Origin: Bacteroidota bacterium
GTDB taxonomy: Bacteria; Bacteroidota; Bacteroidia; 2-12-FULL-35-15
Direction of reading: 5' to 3'
Assembly: GCA_023251805.1 (NCBI GenBank)
Contig: JAHEYB010000029.1
Location: 1 to 41,260, forward strand
DNA: 41,260 nt
In this document: in pieces, positions 1 through 8,275 of the stretch
How the letters are laid out: every line of letters begins with the position of its first letter
Numbering within the stretch: position 1 is the first letter of the stretch
Notes under the pieces: model-generated
What the model was told of the DNA's origin: nothing
Databases searched by the model: none
What the model saw: only the letters and a program-made list of their open reading frames with translations
Translations under genes and position numbers: made by a program

Positions 1-113
1 TTGTTGATGACATTGTTTCCAGGTTCATAAGGAAATTCTTTGCTGTCATCACTCTTATCATTCATCTCGGTACTCTTTGGTTCAATAATTTTTTTAGTAG
101 ATGTTTTATTCAT
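1..113 (-). CDS. N-terminal fragment of an unknown protein, cut by the window edge
   Basis: An ATG at 113 opens a frame that stays open to the window edge (37 codons seen), beginning MNKTSTKKIIEPKSTEMN and very rich in Lys, Glu, Asp and Ser. No signal peptide or membrane segment is visible in this part. It lies downstream of the ECF sigma gene on the same strand, where an anti-sigma factor might be expected, but a strong terminator separates the two and the visible residues do not support that idea. Function unknown. Confidence 0.5.
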   Translation of the reverse strand, partial: MNKTSTKKIIEPKSTEMNDKSDDSKEFPYEPGNNVIN

Positions 114-177
114 TCAGTTTGTTTAGAGGTTTATGATAGGATAACGGAGGCAAAACGGCTTTATTGTATCCAGACTA

Positions 178-215
178 AAAAAAATAAAAAGAGGGCTAAT
201 TTTAGAATAGCCCTC
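178..215 (-). terminator. Rho-independent terminator of the ECF sigma gene
   Basis: An 8-bp perfect stem (GAGGGCTA at 191-198 against TAGCCCTC at 208-215) with a 9-nt loop. Read on the minus strand it is followed by a long T tract (190 down to about 178). It lies 36 nt after the sigma factor stop codon. Confidence 0.88.
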
Positions 216-251
216 CCTTATTTAACCTATTTAACTTAATTAACCAATTTA

Positions 252-854
252 CTACAAACTTATTATCAATTCCTTCTCCTCTATCATCTTACGCAGATTG
301 ATTAAAGCGTAACGCATGCGTCCCAAAGCAGTATTAATACTCACATTTGTTTGTTCTGATATTTCTTTAAAGCTCATATCATAGTAATGACGCATCATCA
401 ATACTTCTCTTTGTTCGGCAGGCAATGCTTCAACCAGTTTGCGGATGTCTTTACGCACCTGAGTTTGGATAATTTCCTCCTCAGCGGTTTTATCATACAC
501 TCCCAAAACGCTAAAAATATCAAACTCTTCGCCTTCATCGTTGGTTCCACCGCTAATTGTAGGCATACGCTTATCACGTCTGAAAGTGTCAATAATTAAG
601 TTGTGGGAAATACGTAAAACCCAAGGTAAAAACTTACCTTCTTCGTTATAATGACCTTTTTTCAAAGTATTAATCACTTTAATAAAGGTATCTTGGAATA
701 CATCTTCGGCTAATGCTCTGTCCTTAACAGTAAGCATAATGTAGCTGAAAATTCTACGTTTGTGGCGTGTAATCAATAAAGATAGTGCTGATTCGTCACC
801 CTTGATGTACTGATTAACGAGCTCTTGGTCGTCAACAAACTGTTGAATAGGCAT
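252..854 (-). CDS. ECF-family RNA polymerase sigma factor
   Basis: A 200-residue group 4 (sigma-70 family, RpoE-like) sigma factor that would direct RNA polymerase to a specific promoter set. Region 2 lies around residues 20-95, with the typical AEDVFQDTFIKV segment and the promoter-melting stretch LPWVLRISHNLIIDTFRRDKR. Region 4 covers roughly 135-195, with ALPAEQREVLMMRHYYDMSFKEI followed by the recognition helix NVSINTALGRMRYALINLRK. The start at 854 is well supported: AGGAGG lies 4 nt upstream (859-864), unusually strong for a phylum that seldom uses Shine-Dalgarno sites. A consensus promoter lies at 1042-1071 and a terminator follows the gene, so it is probably monocistronic. No anti-sigma gene is visible in the window. 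The regulon is unknown. Confidence 0.93.
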   Translation of the reverse strand: MPIQQFVDDQELVNQYIKGDESALSLLITRHKRRIFSYIMLTVKDRALAEDVFQDTFIKVINTLKKGHYNEEGKFLPWVLRISHNLIIDTFRRDKRMPTISGGTNDEGEEFDIFSVLGVYDKTAEEEIIQTQVRKDIRKLVEALPAEQREVLMMRHYYDMSFKEISEQTNVSINTALGRMRYALINLRKMIEEKELIISL

Positions 855-1041
855 AGGACCTCCTTTTTTATGTAATGATTAATATAAAAAAGTAAAGGTT
901 TCCTTATGTTTCTTCAGTTTTTAAAGGCTTTTACAAAATTTGTTAATTCGCCTTGGGTGAATAATAAAATCGAAATTAGTTTGTTAAACGCAGGAATTAT
1001 TAAAATGTTGCATTGAACAAAAAATAATTCTTTTGTTATCA

Positions 1042-1071
1042 CAAATATAGATTGAATATCCCAGAAAACAA
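1042..1071 (-). promoter_or_regulatory. Bacteroidota-type promoter for the ECF sigma gene
   Basis: On the minus strand TTG (1071-1069), exactly 19 nt, then TATATTTG (1049-1042). This matches the established Bacteroidota consensus TTG-N19-TAnnTTTG. The predicted transcription start near 1035 leaves an untranslated leader of about 180 nt before the ATG at 854. Confidence 0.72.
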
Positions 1072-1150
1072 AGCGAAATTGAGTAATTTTGCAAACTCTG
1101 TGAAAATGGAACGCAGATTATCCTGATTTTCATGACAAAAAAAGATTTTT

Positions 1151-1313
1151 AACACATAGGTTCATAGAAAAATAAGGAAGCTAAAGCTTTTACAGTAAGA
1201 CATAGCCCTAAAATGAAGCTTGCTTGTGCCACCGCTAAAGCTAAGGCGACACGCGGTCAACTATGGAAATAGAAAACACAGAAAAAAAGAAAGAGCCTAT
1301 GTCTCTATGTGTT
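1151..1313. repeat. Repeat unit bounded by imperfect terminal inverted repeats
   Basis: AACACATAGGTTCATAG at 1151-1167 is nearly the reverse complement of CTATGTCTCTATGTGTT at 1297-1313 (14 of 17 positions). Between them is about 130 bp of unusually GC-rich, non-coding sequence for this region, including short words such as GCTAAAGCT. It sits in the uvrA leader, 17 bp before the start codon. No transposase is present; it looks like a miniature non-autonomous element or a degenerate intergenic repeat. Confidence 0.5.
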
Positions 1314-1330
1314 TAAAAAATTAAATTAAT

Positions 1331-4225
1331 ATGGCTCAGCCTAAAAACATAGAAGACCTCGATTCAAAACAATACATCCTAATCAAAGGAGCCCGCGTTC
1401 ACAACCTCAAGAATATTGATGTGGCTATTCCACGCAATAAATTAGTAGTTATTACAGGTTTATCGGGTTCTGGAAAATCTTCTTTGGCTTTTGATACGCT
1501 GTATGCGGAAGGACAAAGACGCTATGTAGAAAGCCTTTCCTCCTACGCCCGCCAGTTTTTAGGTCGTATTGATAAACCTGAAGTGGATTATATCAAAGGA
1601 ATTTCTCCTGCAATTGCTATAGAGCAAAAAGTAAATTCCAGAAATCCCCGCTCCACAGTTGGAACATCTACAGAAATTTATGATTACTTAAAATTATTGT
1701 ATGCCAGAATCGGAAAAACATTTTCTCCCGTTTCAGGAAATCAGGTTAAACGTGATACTGTAAGTGATGTGGCTGCATATATAAATTCATTGCCTATCGA
1801 GACTAAGTTTTTAGTGCTTGCTCCAATAAAAAAACAGGCCGATAAAACATTCAAAAAGCAATTAGAATTATTAGGACAACAAGGATTTACCCGAATTCAG
1901 CAAAACAGAATTGTTTCTAAAATTGAAGACTTTGTAAAAACAAAATTTTCGGAGAAAGAACAAATTTATATTGTTGTGGATCGTTTAACGGTTCGCCCGG
2001 ATGATGAAGACAATGAAAATCGTATTTCCGATTCTGTCCAAACAGCCTTTTATGAAGGAGATGGAGAATGTTGTATACAGCTCATGATTGATGATAGTGC
2101 GACAAATAAACCATCAGTTAATGATAGAGAGAGCAAGTCAAAAGTTAAAAGTCAAAAGTCAAAAGAAGAAAAAAATAAGTCCTTCTCCAACAAATTCGAA
2201 TTAGATGGAATCACTTTCGAAGAACCATCTACTCATTTTTTTAGTTTTAATAATCCTATAGGGGCTTGTAAGCATTGCGAGGGCTTTGGAACTGTCATCG
2301 GAATTGATGAAGACTTAGTTGTCCCAAATAAAAATCTCTCTGTTTTTGAAGATGCTATTGTATGTTGGAAGGGCGAAAAAATGAGTGAATGGAAAAATGT
2401 GCTGGTTAACAATTCTCATAAATTTGATTTTCCTATTCATCGTTCGTATTATGAATTAACAGCAAAAGAAAAAAAGTTGTTGTGGACAGGAAATAAATAT
2501 TTCCAAGGCTTGACTGCTTTTTTTGAACACTTAGAATCTCAAGCCTATAAAATTCAATACCGGGTAATGTTATCTCGATACAGAGGTAAAACCATTTGTC
2601 CGGACTGCCAAGGCACCCGTCTCCGCAAGGATGCAACGTATGTGAAAGTAGCAGAACATTCCATAAATGATGTTGTATTGATGCCCATAAAAGATTCTTT
2701 GACATTTTTTAATAAAATAAAATTGAATGAGTACGATACCGAAGTTGCAAAACGTATTTTGCTGGAAATAAAAAATCGTTTACAATTTTTAGATGATGTT
2801 GGTTTGGGCTATTTAACATTGAATCGTTTGTCTAATTCTTTATCAGGGGGAGAATCACAACGTATCAACCTTGCTACATCCCTAGGAAGCAGTCTGGTTG
2901 GTTCGATGTATATTTTAGATGAACCGAGTATCGGATTGCATTCCAGAGATACAACACGATTGATAAAAGTATTGAATTCTCTTCGCGATATTGGCAATAC
3001 AGTAGTTGTAGTGGAACACGATGAAGAAATTATGCGTGCTGCCGATCAATTGATTGATATTGGTCCGCATGCAGGAACGCATGGAGGCGAATTGGTTTTT
3101 CAAGGCACACACAAAGATTTAGCCTCCGAAGAAAAAAGCTTAACCGCCTTGTATTTAACTGGCAAAGAAAAAATTCCTGTTCCTTCATCCAGAAGAAATT
3201 GGAATCAATTTATTGAGTTATTGGGCGTGCGAGAAAATAATTTGAAAGGAGTAAATGTAAAATTTCCACTCAATGCAATGACTGTTGTTACAGGCGTTAG
3301 CGGTTCCGGAAAAACATCATTGGTAAAACGTGTATTGTATCCGGCATTAAAAAAAATACATGGGGGATTTGGTGAAGCAACAGGAACATTTGAAAAATTA
3401 AACGGAGATTATAGAAGTATTGCAGCAGTGGAAATGATTGACCAAAATCCAATTGGCAAATCGTCCCGCTCCAATCCTGTAACGTATGTAAAAGCCTATG
3501 ATGAAATTCGTGCCTTGTATGCCGACCAGCAATTAGCAAAAAACAGAGGATACAAACCTTCTCATTTTTCCTTTAACGTTGACGGTGGAAGATGCGAAGT
3601 GTGTGAAGGCGAAGGTGAAGTAACGGTGGAAATGCAGTTTATGGCAGATATTCATTTGGTTTGTGAATCCTGCAATGGAAAACGTTTCAAACAAGATATT
3701 TTAGAAATTACGTATGCTGACAAAAATATTTCCGATGTTTTAAATATGACGGTGGATGATGCGATTGATTTTTTCAGCGCTTCACAACGACCAAGCAATA
3801 CCGAAAAAAAGATTGTACAAAAATTACAACCACTTTCGGATGTAGGCTTAGGTTATGTTCATCTCGGACAACCATCCAGCACTTTGAGTGGTGGAGAAGC
3901 ACAACGAATTAAATTAGCATCCTTCCTTGGCATCGGACAAAACAGTAGCACTCCTACTCTATTTATTTTTGATGAACCAACAACAGGTTTGCATTTTCAT
4001 GATATTTCAAAACTACTTTATGCATTTGATGCACTTATCAAACAAGGACATTCCTTAATAATTATAGAGCATAACGTAGAAATTATAAAGTGTGCCGATT
4101 GGATTATTGACTTAGGTCCCGAAGGTGGAAATGCAGGCGGAACAATTGTTTTTGAAGGTACCCCGGAAAACCTAGTAAAATGCAAAGGTTCGTATACAGG
4201 ACAGTATTTGAAAGGGAAATTGTAA
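1331..4225 (+). CDS. uvrA: UvrABC excinuclease subunit A
   Basis: A 964-residue damage-recognition ATPase of nucleotide excision repair that loads UvrB at lesions. Two ABC modules are clear: Walker A GLSGSGKS at 43-50 with signature LSGGESQR near 503, and Walker A GVSGSGKT near 656 with LSGGEAQR near 851. The C-terminal zinc module (CEVC at 755, then CESC) is intact. In the first zinc module only the second pair (CKHC, after FSFNNPIGA) is present; the two cysteines that pair with it in E. coli UvrA align with Phe and Asp here. A Lys/Ser-rich linker near residues 268-278 is encoded by a repetitive DNA stretch (2134-2167). The gene converges on the ABC exporter with one base between the stop codons, leaving no room for a dedicated terminator. 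Confidence 0.97.
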   Translation: MAQPKNIEDLDSKQYILIKGARVHNLKNIDVAIPRNKLVVITGLSGSGKSSLAFDTLYAEGQRRYVESLSSYARQFLGRIDKPEVDYIKGISPAIAIEQKVNSRNPRSTVGTSTEIYDYLKLLYARIGKTFSPVSGNQVKRDTVSDVAAYINSLPIETKFLVLAPIKKQADKTFKKQLELLGQQGFTRIQQNRIVSKIEDFVKTKFSEKEQIYIVVDRLTVRPDDEDNENRISDSVQTAFYEGDGECCIQLMIDDSATNKPSVNDRESKSKVKSQKSKEEKNKSFSNKFELDGITFEEPSTHFFSFNNPIGACKHCEGFGTVIGIDEDLVVPNKNLSVFEDAIVCWKGEKMSEWKNVLVNNSHKFDFPIHRSYYELTAKEKKLLWTGNKYFQGLTAFFEHLESQAYKIQYRVMLSRYRGKTICPDCQGTRLRKDATYVKVAEHSINDVVLMPIKDSLTFFNKIKLNEYDTEVAKRILLEIKNRLQFLDDVGLGYLTLNRLSNSLSGGESQRINLATSLGSSLVGSMYILDEPSIGLHSRDTTRLIKVLNSLRDIGNTVVVVEHDEEIMRAADQLIDIGPHAGTHGGELVFQGTHKDLASEEKSLTALYLTGKEKIPVPSSRRNWNQFIELLGVRENNLKGVNVKFPLNAMTVVTGVSGSGKTSLVKRVLYPALKKIHGGFGEATGTFEKLNGDYRSIAAVEMIDQNPIGKSSRSNPVTYVKAYDEIRALYADQQLAKNRGYKPSHFSFNVDGGRCEVCEGEGEVTVEMQFMADIHLVCESCNGKRFKQDILEITYADKNISDVLNMTVDDAIDFFSASQRPSNTEKKIVQKLQPLSDVGLGYVHLGQPSSTLSGGEAQRIKLASFLGIGQNSSTPTLFIFDEPTTGLHFHDISKLLYAFDALIKQGHSLIIIEHNVEIIKCADWIIDLGPEGGNAGGTIVFEGTPENLVKCKGSYTGQYLKGKL
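2134..2167 (+). repeat. Short-word repeat (AAAAGTC/AAAAGTT) inside uvrA
   Basis: Tandem degenerate copies of AAAGTCAA-like words within the uvrA reading frame. They encode a low-complexity Ser/Lys stretch between the first ABC half and the FSFNNP region. Words of this kind are usually intergenic in this phylum, so the linker may be repeat-derived. Confidence 0.55.
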
Positions 4226-4226
4226 A

Positions 4227-6062
4227 CTATCCTATCTCTTCTTCTTTAAACTGCAACTCGAACAACTTTTTGTATTGTCCATTTTTCTTCAGCAACTCCT
4301 GATGATTACCCATTTCAATAATTTCTCCTTTATCCATTACAATAATCTTGTCGGCTTTTTGGATAGTAGCCAAACGATGTGCAATCACAATAGAAGTTCT
4401 TCCTTTTGTAAGAATATCAATTGCATTTTGGATTAATTTTTCAGATTCGGTATCAATTGAAGAAGTTGCTTCATCCAGTACTAAAATTTTAGGATTATAC
4501 ACATACGCACGAATAAAAGAAATCAATTGTCGCTGTCCGACTGATAACATTCCACCTCGCTCCATTGCATTATAATCATAGGTGTTTGGCAGTTTACTAA
4601 TAAAATCATGAGCCCCAACCATTTTTGATGCCGCAATAATTTGTTCACGAGTAATATCTGGATTGTTTAAGGATATATTATTTGCTATCGTATCCGAAAA
4701 CAAAAACACATCTTGCAGAACAACGCCAATATTTTTTCTCAATGATGTTAATTCATAATCTCTCACATCTGTTCCATCAATGCAAATACTTCCCTTATTA
4801 TACTCATAAAAACGATTCAACAAATTAATGATAGAAGATTTTCCGGCTCCTGTGGCGCCAACGAGAGCAACGGTTTCACCACTTTTTACAGAAAATGAAC
4901 TGTTTTTTATTATCCAGTCTTCATCATTGTAAGCGAACCACACAGCTTTAAACTCAACATCTCCTTTAATTTCATGTGCTACTTTCGTTCCTTTGTTTTC
5001 AATAATATCAATCGTATCCAGCACTTTTAAAACGCGCTCCGAAGAAACCATTCCCATCTGCAAAGTATTAAACCGATCAGCTAATTGACGGATTGGTCGG
5101 AACATCATGTTTAAAAATAAAATGAATGACATTAGTTGCCCGATGGTTGTATCGCCTTGCAACACTCCTTTTCCGCCCCACCAAACAATTAGCGCAAGTG
5201 CTAAAGAGGAAAGAATTTCAACAATCGGAAAGAAAATGGAATATGCCATAATGGAATCGATGTTTGCTTTACGATGCAATGCATTTATTTTATCAAACTT
5301 TTTATATTCCGCTTTTTCACGGTTAAAAATTTGAATGATATTCATTCCGGTAATGTGTTCTTGCACAAATGAATTTAATCGGGCTACTTGCGTTCTTACT
5401 TCCTGAAAGGAACGTTGCACCGATTTTTTAAAAATGTATGTCGCAATTAGTAAAAGTGGAATGGTTGTTAAAACAATCAAAGTGAGCTCCACATTAATAA
5501 CAAACATCACCACTACTATCACAATAATTTTAAGAATATCACCAATAATAACAATCAATCCATTCGAAAAGATATCAGCAATTACCTCAATATCCGAAAC
5601 AGAACGCGTTACTAACATTCCAATTGGGTTGTTATCATAATATTTTAAGCGCAAATCAACAATGTGTTTGTATAAACGAACGCGAATGTCTTTAATAACT
5701 TTTTGGCCCAAACTATTTGTCAGATAAGAATCTACAAATTGCATGAAGGCTTCCGAAATCAAAAGAGCAACTAAAACAATCATCAAATAAAAAAGCATCT
5801 CAGTATTTGAATGATTGCCTACAGGCACAAACTTATCAATATATGTTTGCACCTGAGAAATTTTGGGAGAATTGAAAACGAACTTATCTAAGGTATATTG
5901 AATTAAAATTGGACGAACAGGAGATAAAAAGGCCAGAAAAATAGTTGTGCAAACAGCCAAGGCAAAATTTTTCCGATAAGGTTTTACATAGGTAAATATC
6001 CTTTTTAGAATAGCAATATCCACTGCCTTTCCAATAATTGTTTTTTTCTTTTCTTTAGACAT
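4227..6062 (-). CDS. ABC exporter: fused six-helix membrane domain and ATPase (MsbA/LmrA-like)
   Basis: A 611-residue type I exporter half-transporter, expected to work as a homodimer or heterodimer in the inner membrane. The membrane domain spans about 25-330, with six hydrophobic helices. The ATPase domain follows: Walker A GATGAGKSS near 400, Q-loop VLQDVFLF, Walker B ILVLDEATSSID and switch IAHRLATI. The signature reads LSVGQRQ, with Val at the second Gly of LSGGQ. No substrate can be deduced; drug, lipid or peptide export are all possible. The start overlaps the truA stop by 8 nt, so the two genes are co-transcribed and probably translationally coupled. Confidence 0.92.
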   Translation of the reverse strand: MSKEKKKTIIGKAVDIAILKRIFTYVKPYRKNFALAVCTTIFLAFLSPVRPILIQYTLDKFVFNSPKISQVQTYIDKFVPVGNHSNTEMLFYLMIVLVALLISEAFMQFVDSYLTNSLGQKVIKDIRVRLYKHIVDLRLKYYDNNPIGMLVTRSVSDIEVIADIFSNGLIVIIGDILKIIVIVVVMFVINVELTLIVLTTIPLLLIATYIFKKSVQRSFQEVRTQVARLNSFVQEHITGMNIIQIFNREKAEYKKFDKINALHRKANIDSIMAYSIFFPIVEILSSLALALIVWWGGKGVLQGDTTIGQLMSFILFLNMMFRPIRQLADRFNTLQMGMVSSERVLKVLDTIDIIENKGTKVAHEIKGDVEFKAVWFAYNDEDWIIKNSSFSVKSGETVALVGATGAGKSSIINLLNRFYEYNKGSICIDGTDVRDYELTSLRKNIGVVLQDVFLFSDTIANNISLNNPDITREQIIAASKMVGAHDFISKLPNTYDYNAMERGGMLSVGQRQLISFIRAYVYNPKILVLDEATSSIDTESEKLIQNAIDILTKGRTSIVIAHRLATIQKADKIIVMDKGEIIEMGNHQELLKKNGQYKKLFELQFKEEEIG

Positions 6063-6819
6063 TAAAATAATCTTTCGGATAATCTACTTTTAACAGATAC
6101 AATCCACATGCGTAAGCAGATAATCCGGCATTTGAACGCGTTTTACTTTCAATAATATTTTTAAATTCTTCAATAGTTGTTTTGCCTTTTCCTATTTCCA
6201 GCATTGTGCCTACAATTGCCCTCACCATATTTCTTAAAAATCGGTCGGCTGAAATAGTAAAAATCAACAAGTCATTTTCTTCTCTCCATTCGGCTTTGTA
6301 AAGCTTGCAAATATTAGAGCCTGTTTGGGTATTACTTTTTGCAAAAGCAGAAAAATCGCTATAATCAAATAATACTTTGCTCGCTTTATTCATTTCTTCC
6401 ACATTTAAATCGCCATAAATAAAGCAAGAACTATTTATTCGAAATGGGTCTTTCTTTTTATTAATAACATACTGATAGGTTCTTGCTACAGCATCGAATC
6501 GAGCATTGGCTGTTTCTTTCACTTTTAATATTTTGCGAAAACTAATATCGCTAGGCAAAGCATGATTAAATTTGAAAATCCATTTTGCTTCATCGGCTAA
6601 CAAATCAACAGAAGTATCAAAATGTGCATAATAATCCAGTGCATGTACACCCGTATCGGTCCGACCACAACCCATCACCGTAATATCTTCATTCAATAAT
6701 CTGGAAAGCATTTCATTAATCACTTGCTGTATTGTCAAGAGTGTATTTTCCTGAACTTGCCAACCGTGGTAAGCTGTTCCGTTGTATGAAAGCTGAATAA
6801 AATAACGTTTCATTAACAT
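6055..6819 (-). CDS. truA: tRNA pseudouridine(38-40) synthase
   Basis: A 254-residue enzyme that isomerises uridines 38-40 in the anticodon stem-loop of tRNAs. The catalytic aspartate is Asp55 in the invariant GRTDTGVHA motif. The N-terminal YFIQLSYNGTAYHGWQ and the later FLRNMVRAIVGTM block are typical of TruA. A second in-frame ATG two codons in (6813) is equally usable. It is the first gene of a two-gene unit with the ABC exporter, which starts inside its last codons. A -7-like element lies at 6865-6872. No functional link with the exporter is evident. Confidence 0.95.
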   Translation of the reverse strand: MLMKRYFIQLSYNGTAYHGWQVQENTLLTIQQVINEMLSRLLNEDITVMGCGRTDTGVHALDYYAHFDTSVDLLADEAKWIFKFNHALPSDISFRKILKVKETANARFDAVARTYQYVINKKKDPFRINSSCFIYGDLNVEEMNKASKVLFDYSDFSAFAKSNTQTGSNICKLYKAEWREENDLLIFTISADRFLRNMVRAIVGTMLEIGKGKTTIEEFKNIIESKTRSNAGLSAYACGLYLLKVDYPKDYFNV

Positions 6820-6864
6820 AATCTACCGGAAAAATTGAATTGGAAATGGTTCATATAAGCCGGA

Positions 6865-6872
6865 CAAATGTA
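6865..6872 (-). promoter_or_regulatory. Putative -7 element for truA-exporter
   Basis: TACATTTG on the minus strand, 46 nt before the truA ATG, matches TAnnTTTG. No TTG is seen 19 nt upstream, so only half of the consensus is present. Confidence 0.4.
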
Positions 6873-6902
6873 AGAAATTTAATGCTCAAAAGTTGTTTCT
6901 CG

Positions 6903-6941
6903 TCCTTCGACTACGCCCAGGATAACAGCTCAAAATGACAT
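6903..6941. repeat. Degenerate copy of the CTTCGACTACGCTCAG palindrome family
   Basis: CCTTCGACTACGCCCAGGAT followed by a degraded second arm ending AAAATGACA. It resembles the left arm of the better palindromes at 20444-20494 and 22321-22364. Confidence 0.5.
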
Positions 6942-7094
6942 TTAATAAGCACCTATCAAATTGCCAAAGGCAATAAACCATAACCCAAAAAAATCATTTT
7001 TTATCTTGAAAATCATGACAATCAGCGTTCTATTTTGCCACTGTGGTTTAACAATTTTTAACAGCCCCAATCAGCTATTAGCATGGCTTTGTGT

Positions 7095-7102
7095 TAATTT
7101 TG
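7095..7102 (+). promoter_or_regulatory. Putative -7 element of the moxR-bat operon
   Basis: TAATTTTG followed by C, a full match to TAnnTTTG, about 58 nt before the moxR start. No -33 TTG is present at 18-21 nt. A hairpin GTCCCGAA-TG-TTCGGGAC at 7125-7142 would lie in the leader. Confidence 0.42.
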
Positions 7103-7124
7103 CGAGAACAAAAAATGCTAAACT

Positions 7125-7142
7125 GTCCCGAATGTTCGGGAC
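7125..7142. repeat. Perfect 8-bp inverted repeat in the moxR leader
   Basis: GTCCCGAA, 2-nt loop, TTCGGGAC. It lacks a T tract in either direction, so it is not a simple terminator. It could be a leader hairpin or a copy of a short palindromic repeat. Confidence 0.55.
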
Positions 7143-7159
7143 TAAAAAAAAATAAACAA

Positions 7160-8146
7160 ATGACTGACATTAAAGAATTAAACGAGCGCATTCAAAAAGA
7201 AAGTGCTTTTGTTGACTTACTAACCATGGAAATGGACAAAGTAATTGTAGGCCAAAAACACATGGTTGAACGTTTACTCATTGGACTTTTATCAAACGGA
7301 CATATTCTTTTAGAAGGTGTTCCCGGCTTAGCAAAAACGTTGGCCATTAAGTCTTTAGCAAATACTATTCACGCTGACTTCAACCGTATTCAGTTTACTC
7401 CGGATCTACTTCCAGCCGATTTAGTTGGAACGATGATTTATAGTCAGAAAAAAGAAGAATTTTCGGTAAAGAAAGGTCCGATTTTCGCGAACTTTATTTT
7501 AGCGGATGAGATTAATCGTGCTCCGGCAAAGGTTCAAAGTGCTTTGCTTGAAGCAATGCAAGAAAAACAAGTAACCATTGGTGAACAAACTTTTAGTTTG
7601 CCCAACCCATTTTTAGTTTTAGCAACCCAAAATCCGGTTGAACAGGAAGGAACCTATCCTTTGCCAGAAGCACAAGTCGATCGTTTTATGCTGAAAGTGG
7701 TGATTGGATATCCAAACAAAGAAGATGAAAGAAAAATCATCCGTCAGAATTTAGCAAGTGAATATCCAACCGTAAATCCAATTTTAAAGCCTGAAGATAT
7801 TCTTGAAGCACGCAAAGTGGTGAAAGATGTTTACATGGATGAAAAAATTGAGAAGTACATCGTTGACATTGTTTTTGCAACTCGTTTCCCTGCAGAATAT
7901 AAATTAAACAAGTTTGCCGGACTTATAAGTTTTGGTGGCTCCCCACGTGCAAGTATCAATTTGGCATTGGCTGCAAAAGCATACGCATTCATAAAACGCA
8001 GAGGATATGTTATTCCGGAAGATGTTCGTGCTATTTGTAATGATGTATTGCGTCACCGCATTGGTTTAACGTATGAAGCAGAAGCAGAAAACATTACATC
8101 AGAAATGATTATTAATGAAATTCTAAATACGGTTGAAGTACCATAA
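7160..8146 (+). CDS. moxR: MoxR-family AAA+ ATPase
   Basis: A 328-residue MoxR ATPase that typically works with von Willebrand factor A proteins as a chaperone-like remodelling complex. Walker A GVPGLAKT is at 53-60 and Walker B with MoxR signature is FILADEINRAPAKVQSALLE. QNPVEQEGTYPLPEAQVDRF, the sensor region, is intact. I chose the ATG at 7160 (MTDIKELNERIQ), which fits the usual family start; the frame extends 23 codons further but the extra residues cross the leader hairpin and look non-coding. It heads the Bat cluster, as in many Bacteroidota, and its natural partners are the VWA proteins encoded just downstream. Confidence 0.94.
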   Translation: MTDIKELNERIQKESAFVDLLTMEMDKVIVGQKHMVERLLIGLLSNGHILLEGVPGLAKTLAIKSLANTIHADFNRIQFTPDLLPADLVGTMIYSQKKEEFSVKKGPIFANFILADEINRAPAKVQSALLEAMQEKQVTIGEQTFSLPNPFLVLATQNPVEQEGTYPLPEAQVDRFMLKVVIGYPNKEDERKIIRQNLASEYPTVNPILKPEDILEARKVVKDVYMDEKIEKYIVDIVFATRFPAEYKLNKFAGLISFGGSPRASINLALAAKAYAFIKRRGYVIPEDVRAICNDVLRHRIGLTYEAEAENITSEMIINEILNTVEVP

Positions 8147-8164
8147 CAATTTGAAAATTTGGAA

Positions 8165-8186
8165 ACCTGTCTGCCGACAGGCAGGT
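8165..8186. repeat. GC-rich palindromic repeat between moxR and the DUF58 gene
   Basis: ACCTGTCTG, CCGA loop, CAGGCAGGT: a 9-bp stem with one G-T pair. It is flanked by direct CAATTTG words (8147 and 8191). A related copy lies at 9146-9169. Its GC content contrasts with the surrounding AT-rich gap. Confidence 0.65.
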
Positions 8187-8243
8187 GTGTCAATTTGGAA
8201 ATGAAAATAAAATATCCGCAAACAATATAATTACGTAGCAAAT

Positions 8244-8273
8244 CCTCTCCCCTTTGGGGAGATAAGAGAGGGG
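8244..8273 (+). promoter_or_regulatory. Hairpin overlapping the ribosome-binding region of the DUF58 gene
   Basis: CCTCTC (8244-8249) can pair with GAGAGG (8266-8271), and CTCCCC-TTT-GGGGAG (8247-8261) forms an alternative inner hairpin. GAGAGGGG ends two bases before the ATG at 8276, so the purine-rich stretch nearest the start can be sequestered. Whether it acts in translation or is only another repeat copy is unknown. Confidence 0.4.
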
Positions 8274-8275
8274 TC

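Larger units (their letters stand above)
855..1330. other. Divergent intergenic region between the sigma gene and uvrA
   Basis: 476 bp without a credible gene. It holds the sigma promoter (1042-1071). A plus-strand TAATTTTG at 1084-1091 could be the -7 element of uvrA, although I see no TTG at the right distance. It also holds an imperfect inverted repeat about 160 bp long, listed separately. Confidence 0.6.
6820..7159. other. Divergent intergenic region between truA and moxR
   Basis: 340 bp with no supported gene. It contains -7-like elements in both directions (6865-6872 minus, 7095-7102 plus), a degenerate CTTCGACTACG repeat (6903-6941) and a perfect 8-bp hairpin (7125-7142). Open frames across it are short and have no coding character. 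Confidence 0.6.

Noticed and set aside
252..1330. An anti-sigma factor next to the ECF sigma gene
   Set aside because: The only neighbour on the same strand is cut by the window edge, lies beyond a terminator and shows no zinc-binding or membrane motif.
7091..7159. Longer moxR with 23 extra N-terminal codons
   Set aside because: The added residues span the -7 element and the leader hairpin; the ATG at 7160 matches the family start.
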